Shown in pieces: positions 60,999-64,000 of a stretch of DNA of 64,000 bases. The notes below the pieces were generated by a model that saw only the letters and a list, made by a program, of their open reading frames with translations, did not search any database and was not told where the DNA came from. Position numbers and translations under genes: made by a program. The stretch is taken from contig NZ_JAQFWP010000023.1 in the NCBI RefSeq assembly GCF_027706745.1, forward strand, positions 22,707 through 86,706. The letters are read 5' to 3'. The number at the start of each line of letters is the position of its first letter. Position 1 is the first letter of the stretch. This stretch comes from Nocardiopsis suaedae (lineage in GTDB: Bacteria; Actinomycetota; Actinomycetes; Streptosporangiales; Streptosporangiaceae).

Positions 60999-62357
60999 GT
61001 GGAGTCTTCGCGCGAGCAGCTCATCGCCAGCATCACCGCAGTGGTGGAGAGGTCGCCCGCGGATCCCGTCCTGCGCCTGCACCTGGCGGAGCTGCTGCTC
61101 GACGGCGGAGACGGCGCCGCCGCCATCCCGCACATCGCGACCGCGCTCCAGCAGGACCCGGCCTCGGAGAAGGCCAAGGAGCTGATGTCCAAGGCCCTGG
61201 GCACACCGGCCGCGCCCGCCCCGCAGCCTGCACAGCCCGCGCAGTCGGCACAGCCTCCGCAGGGCGCCGCGCCGGAGAGCGCACCCCCGGGCATGCCCCA
61301 GGACGGCCCGCCGGCCGACTACCGGCCCGAACCGGCCGGGGGCAACGGCTTCGGATTCTCCGAAGGCGGGGGAACGGCCACGCTCACGCCCGAGGAAGGC
61401 GCGCGCGGCGGCGACGCCACGCCCCCTGGCGCCGCCCTGCCGCCCCTCACCGGGGACCCCGGGCTTCCCGACCCGTTGGCCGACGACGACTTCCCCACCG
61501 AGCGGGAGAACACCACCCTCGCCGATGTCGCGGGGATGGAGAAGGTCAAGGAGCGCATCAACGCCGCCTTCCTGATGCCGATGCGCAACGAGGAACTGCG
61601 CAAGGCCTTCTCCAAGAGCCTCCGCGGCGGCCTGCTCCTCTATGGGCCCCCGGGGTGCGGCAAGACCTACATCGCCCGCGCCATCGCGGGCGAGATGGGC
61701 GCGCGCTTCCTGTACGTGTCGGTCGCCGACATCCTCGACGGCAAGAGCTCGCGCAACGTCCAGGCCCTCTTCCGCCAGGCGCGCCAGTACAGCCCGTGCG
61801 TCGTGTTCATGGACGAGCTCGACGCCATGGGCGGGCGGCGCGGCAACATGGCCGCGTGGCTGCGCCCCGTCGTCACGCAGCTCCTGACGGAACTGGACTC
61901 GGTCGAGGAGGACAACGAAGGCGTCTTCTTCCTCGCGGCGACCAACCACCCGTGGGACATCGACAGCGCCCTCAAGCGGCCCGGCCGCCTGGACCGCATG
62001 CTCTTCGTGCCGCCGCCGGACGAGAAGGCGCGCGCGGCGATCGTCGGAATGGAGCTGAAGGACCGCCCGTCCGCGGGGATCGACGCCGCGAAGATCGCCA
62101 AGCACACCGACGGGTTCTCCGGCGCCGACATCACCTACCTGGTGGAGAGCGCGGCCGAGCGCGCGTTGCTGGAGTCCGCCCGCACCGGCGCCGTGCGGCC
62201 CATCGGCATGGACGACTTCCGCGCGGCGCTCGGCGAGCTCCGCCCGTCCACAGGCCCGTGGATGGAGACCGCGCGGAACATGGTGGAGTTCGGGTCGGCC
62301 GACGGCGCCTACGACGAACTCGCCGACTTCATCCGCCGCCACCGCTCCTGGCGGTGA
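60999..62357 (+). CDS. AAA+ ATPase with N-terminal TPR-like segment and Pro-rich linker
   Basis: 452 aa from GTG 60999. Residues 1-66 form a TPR-like helical pair (LHLAELLLDGGDGAAAIPHIATALQQDP). Residues ~70-165 are a Pro/Gly/Ala/Gln linker. Residues ~170-430 are a classic-clade AAA+ domain similar to FtsH/Cdc48/Vps4: ADVAGMEKVKERINAAF, Walker A GPPGCGKT (216-223), Walker B CVVFMDELDA (267-276), sensor 1 FLAATNHPWDID and SRH RPGRLDRMLF. No protease or membrane segment. Its TGA overlaps the GTG of the next gene, so the two proteins are made together. Function unknown; remodelling of a membrane complex is inference. Confidence 0.88.
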   Translation: MESSREQLIASITAVVERSPADPVLRLHLAELLLDGGDGAAAIPHIATALQQDPASEKAKELMSKALGTPAAPAPQPAQPAQSAQPPQGAAPESAPPGMPQDGPPADYRPEPAGGNGFGFSEGGGTATLTPEEGARGGDATPPGAALPPLTGDPGLPDPLADDDFPTERENTTLADVAGMEKVKERINAAFLMPMRNEELRKAFSKSLRGGLLLYGPPGCGKTYIARAIAGEMGARFLYVSVADILDGKSSRNVQALFRQARQYSPCVVFMDELDAMGGRRGNMAAWLRPVVTQLLTELDSVEEDNEGVFFLAATNHPWDIDSALKRPGRLDRMLFVPPPDEKARAAIVGMELKDRPSAGIDAAKIAKHTDGFSGADITYLVESAAERALLESARTGAVRPIGMDDFRAALGELRPSTGPWMETARNMVEFGSADGAYDELADFIRRHRSWR

Positions 62358-63949
62358 CGGCGGCCATGCCCGGCTCCGGAACCGGTGTCGACGACCTGGC
62401 CCACCAGGCCGCCCTCCGCCTGGACGGGGGGAAGCCCGCGGAGGCGCTCCCCCTCATCGAGCGTGCGCTCACCTCCCAGCCCGAGTCGGGGCGCCTGTGG
62501 AGGCTGAAGGCGGTGGCGCACGAACGCCTCGACCAGGACGAGAAGGCCATCGAGGCCTCCCGCAAGGCGATCGCCCTGAACGGCGAGAGCGCCGACGCCT
62601 ACGCCATCATGGCCTTCGCCATCATCGGCCTGGGGCGTGCGCACGACGCCTACAGGTCGGGGGAGGCCATCCTCCGGCTGGACCCCGACTCCGTCCGCGG
62701 GCACATCATCGTCGCGATGTCCCTCGCGGACTGCGTGCGCAAGCGCTTCCCAGGGGCCCACACATTCCCCGCGCAAGCGCGCGCGGCCGTGCAGCGCGCC
62801 GTCGAGCTCCAGCCCGAGGACCACTGGGTGCAGGGGCAGGTCGGTGTCGTGCTGCGCTGGCTCGGCAGCGACAAGGAGGCGGTGTCGCACTTCCGGGAGG
62901 CGCTGCGGCTGAACCCCGAGTACGTGCACGCCTTGCGCAACCTCGCCGCCATCGAGGCCAAGCGGCGCCGCAGGATGGCGTCGTTGCGGTACCTGCGTGC
63001 CGTGCTCGCCCTCGCACCGGGGGACAAGAGCATCCTGCACTCCGCTTACGGCATATGCCGCCGGACGACCCGGGTAATCGTGCTGGGGTCGGTGGCGGCG
63101 GCCATCGTGGCCATGAACGTCGCGATCCCCGTCATGCAGACGCCGTCGGGCGAAGGTGATTCGGGCCTCTTCTGGCTCCGCATGGCGGTCGCGGGCGTGA
63201 CCACTGTTGCCGCGGCGGCCGCCTTCGCCTACCTGGTCCGGATCCCCAAGGAGATCCGGCGTTCCCTTCTGCAGCGCCGCGCGGGCCGCCCATGGGCGGT
63301 GGCGTTCGCGCTCGTTCCGCTGTCCGCAGCCGCGATCGGCTGGCTGCCGCCGTCCTGGATCGGCCTGCCCATCGTGCTGTTCGTCGGGGCCCTCGTCGCC
63401 AACGCCGTGCTGGTGCGCGTCGTGGACCGGGACGCGTTCGACCTGCGCGACCCCTGGGAGCGGTCCGGACCCTCCTGGGGGCGGCCCGACGAGGCGCCGC
63501 ACCCGGCAGCGCCCGAACGGCGGTTCGCGGCCCTGGTGATCGACGCCCTCGTCATCGGGCTGACCTGCCTGCTCACCTACCTCGGCCTGGTGTTCTGCCT
63601 GGTGATCGCGGTGAGGCTGACCCCGATCCCGCCGGGGGCGGTCACGCTGTACATCGGTTCGGCGCTGGTCGTCCTCGGCGTCCTGGCGGCGCCGCTGGCC
63701 TACCTCTGGCTGCCGACGGCCCGCACGGGGCAGACGGTCGGCAAGCGCAGGATGGGCATCAGGGTCGTCGACCCGGAGACGGCCGGGCCGCCGTCGCGGA
63801 AGGCGGCCGCGGTGCGCGCGGGGCTGATGGTCGTCTTCATGGTCGCACCGTTCCTGTTCCTGGCCGACGCGGTGCTCATGCTGCGCGACCGCCCCTACCT
63901 GCGGACCGCGAGGGACCACTTGACCGGGACGTGGGTCGTCCAGGCCTAG
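62354..63949 (+). CDS. TPR - transmembrane - RDD fusion protein
   Basis: 531 aa from GTG 62354 (4-bp overlap with the AAA+ gene). Residues ~12-225: at least four or five TPR repeats (AALRLDGGKPAEALPLIERALTSQP, AVAHERLDQDEKAIEASRKAIALN, AFAIIGLGRAHDAYRSGEAILRLDP, VVLRWLGSDKEAVSHFREALRLNP). Residues ~240-360: four hydrophobic helices. Residues ~388-530: RDD domain (ERRFAALVIDALVIG, RTGQTVGKRRMGIRVVDPETAG). TPR proteins with an RDD domain next to an AAA+ ATPase are an unusual pairing. The stop TAG lies within a CTAG tetramer right before AT-rich sequence. Confidence 0.88.
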   Translation: MTAAMPGSGTGVDDLAHQAALRLDGGKPAEALPLIERALTSQPESGRLWRLKAVAHERLDQDEKAIEASRKAIALNGESADAYAIMAFAIIGLGRAHDAYRSGEAILRLDPDSVRGHIIVAMSLADCVRKRFPGAHTFPAQARAAVQRAVELQPEDHWVQGQVGVVLRWLGSDKEAVSHFREALRLNPEYVHALRNLAAIEAKRRRRMASLRYLRAVLALAPGDKSILHSAYGICRRTTRVIVLGSVAAAIVAMNVAIPVMQTPSGEGDSGLFWLRMAVAGVTTVAAAAAFAYLVRIPKEIRRSLLQRRAGRPWAVAFALVPLSAAAIGWLPPSWIGLPIVLFVGALVANAVLVRVVDRDAFDLRDPWERSGPSWGRPDEAPHPAAPERRFAALVIDALVIGLTCLLTYLGLVFCLVIAVRLTPIPPGAVTLYIGSALVVLGVLAAPLAYLWLPTARTGQTVGKRRMGIRVVDPETAGPPSRKAAAVRAGLMVVFMVAPFLFLADAVLMLRDRPYLRTARDHLTGTWVVQA

Positions 63950-64000
63950 GGCGTGTTTTTTAGATCATGTGCGGTCGGGGCGAGCGCGTAGGCGGATGAG
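63950..64000. other. AT-rich start of unknown sequence at the right window edge
   Basis: Begins GGGCGTGTTTTTTAGATCATG right after the TAG stop. The abrupt change and the GTG-T6-AGATC pattern resemble the outer end of an actinobacterial IS element, but only 50 bp are visible. Confidence 0.25.

Overview
The window is very GC-rich DNA packed with overlapping, often GTG-started genes, and it reads as the chromosome of a mycelial actinobacterium. Supporting markers are a near-textbook BldC, an XRE/DUF397 (BldB-like) pair, mycothiol synthase MshD, Streptomyces-style PHO, Nur and IdeR boxes, and gene orders typical of actinomycetes (bldC - DUF3073 - purM - purF; ppa/dacB - tilS - hpt - ftsH - folE - folP - folB - folK - DUF3180). 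Nocardiopsis or a relative in Nocardiopsaceae is my best guess, from general impression only. I saw no tRNA, rRNA, CRISPR array, prophage or complete insertion sequence.

Region by region. 1-4.3 kb: a truncated SLC13/DASS carboxylate symporter, a divergent lone TAXI solute-binding lipoprotein, and a two-component system convergent with it. 4.3-8.4 kb: DUF6504, a Uma2 nuclease-like protein, two adjacent proteins built from four DivIVA-type modules each, a secreted or lipid-anchored amidase, and a DUF1232 protein. 8.5-13.8 kb: nikABCDE nickel importer behind a good Nur box. 13.8-19.4 kb: bldC, a 780-bp gene-free stretch, a conserved hypothetical, DUF3073, purM, purF and an SCP-like protein. 19.8-27 kb: a DUF47/PhoU-like protein without its usual Pit partner, a secreted potato-inhibitor-I-type protease inhibitor, pstSCAB with a PHO box, and mshD. 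27-32.6 kb: a GH4 6-phospho-glycosidase and a divergent PfkB kinase, a BCCT osmolyte transporter, and a DEDDh exonuclease. 32.7-36.5 kb: small actinobacterial hypotheticals, one behind a LexA-like box, a NERD-like membrane protein, and a membrane-anchored sigma-region-2-like protein.

36.6-47.3 kb: pyrophosphatase, the PBP4-type carboxypeptidase DacB, a zincin, TilS, Hpt, FtsH and the folate operon. 47.4-50.1 kb: two paralogous NmrA-type oxidoreductases flanking a SAM methyltransferase. 50.1-52.9 kb: a membrane-anchored hypothetical, the XRE/DUF397 pair in which the DUF397 N-terminal motif is triplicated, and an AraC regulator with a one-base frameshift in a homopolymer. 53-57.8 kb: urtABCDE urea importer with a GlnR-like upstream region. 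58-64 kb: an IdeR-boxed iron-siderophore binding lipoprotein, a YGQ-rich RDD protein, a secreted PI-PLC-like protein, and a coupled AAA+ ATPase / TPR-RDD membrane protein pair.

How it fits together: the window is rich in nutrient uptake under dedicated metal, phosphate and nitrogen control (Nur-nik, PhoP-pst, IdeR-siderophore, perhaps GlnR-urt). Nickel and urea import would together feed a urease, which is not in the window. The least explained parts are the AAA+/TPR-RDD pair, the tandem DivIVA-module proteins, the potato-type inhibitor, the triplicated DUF397 protein, and two perfect hairpins that share the same 25-12-25 geometry.
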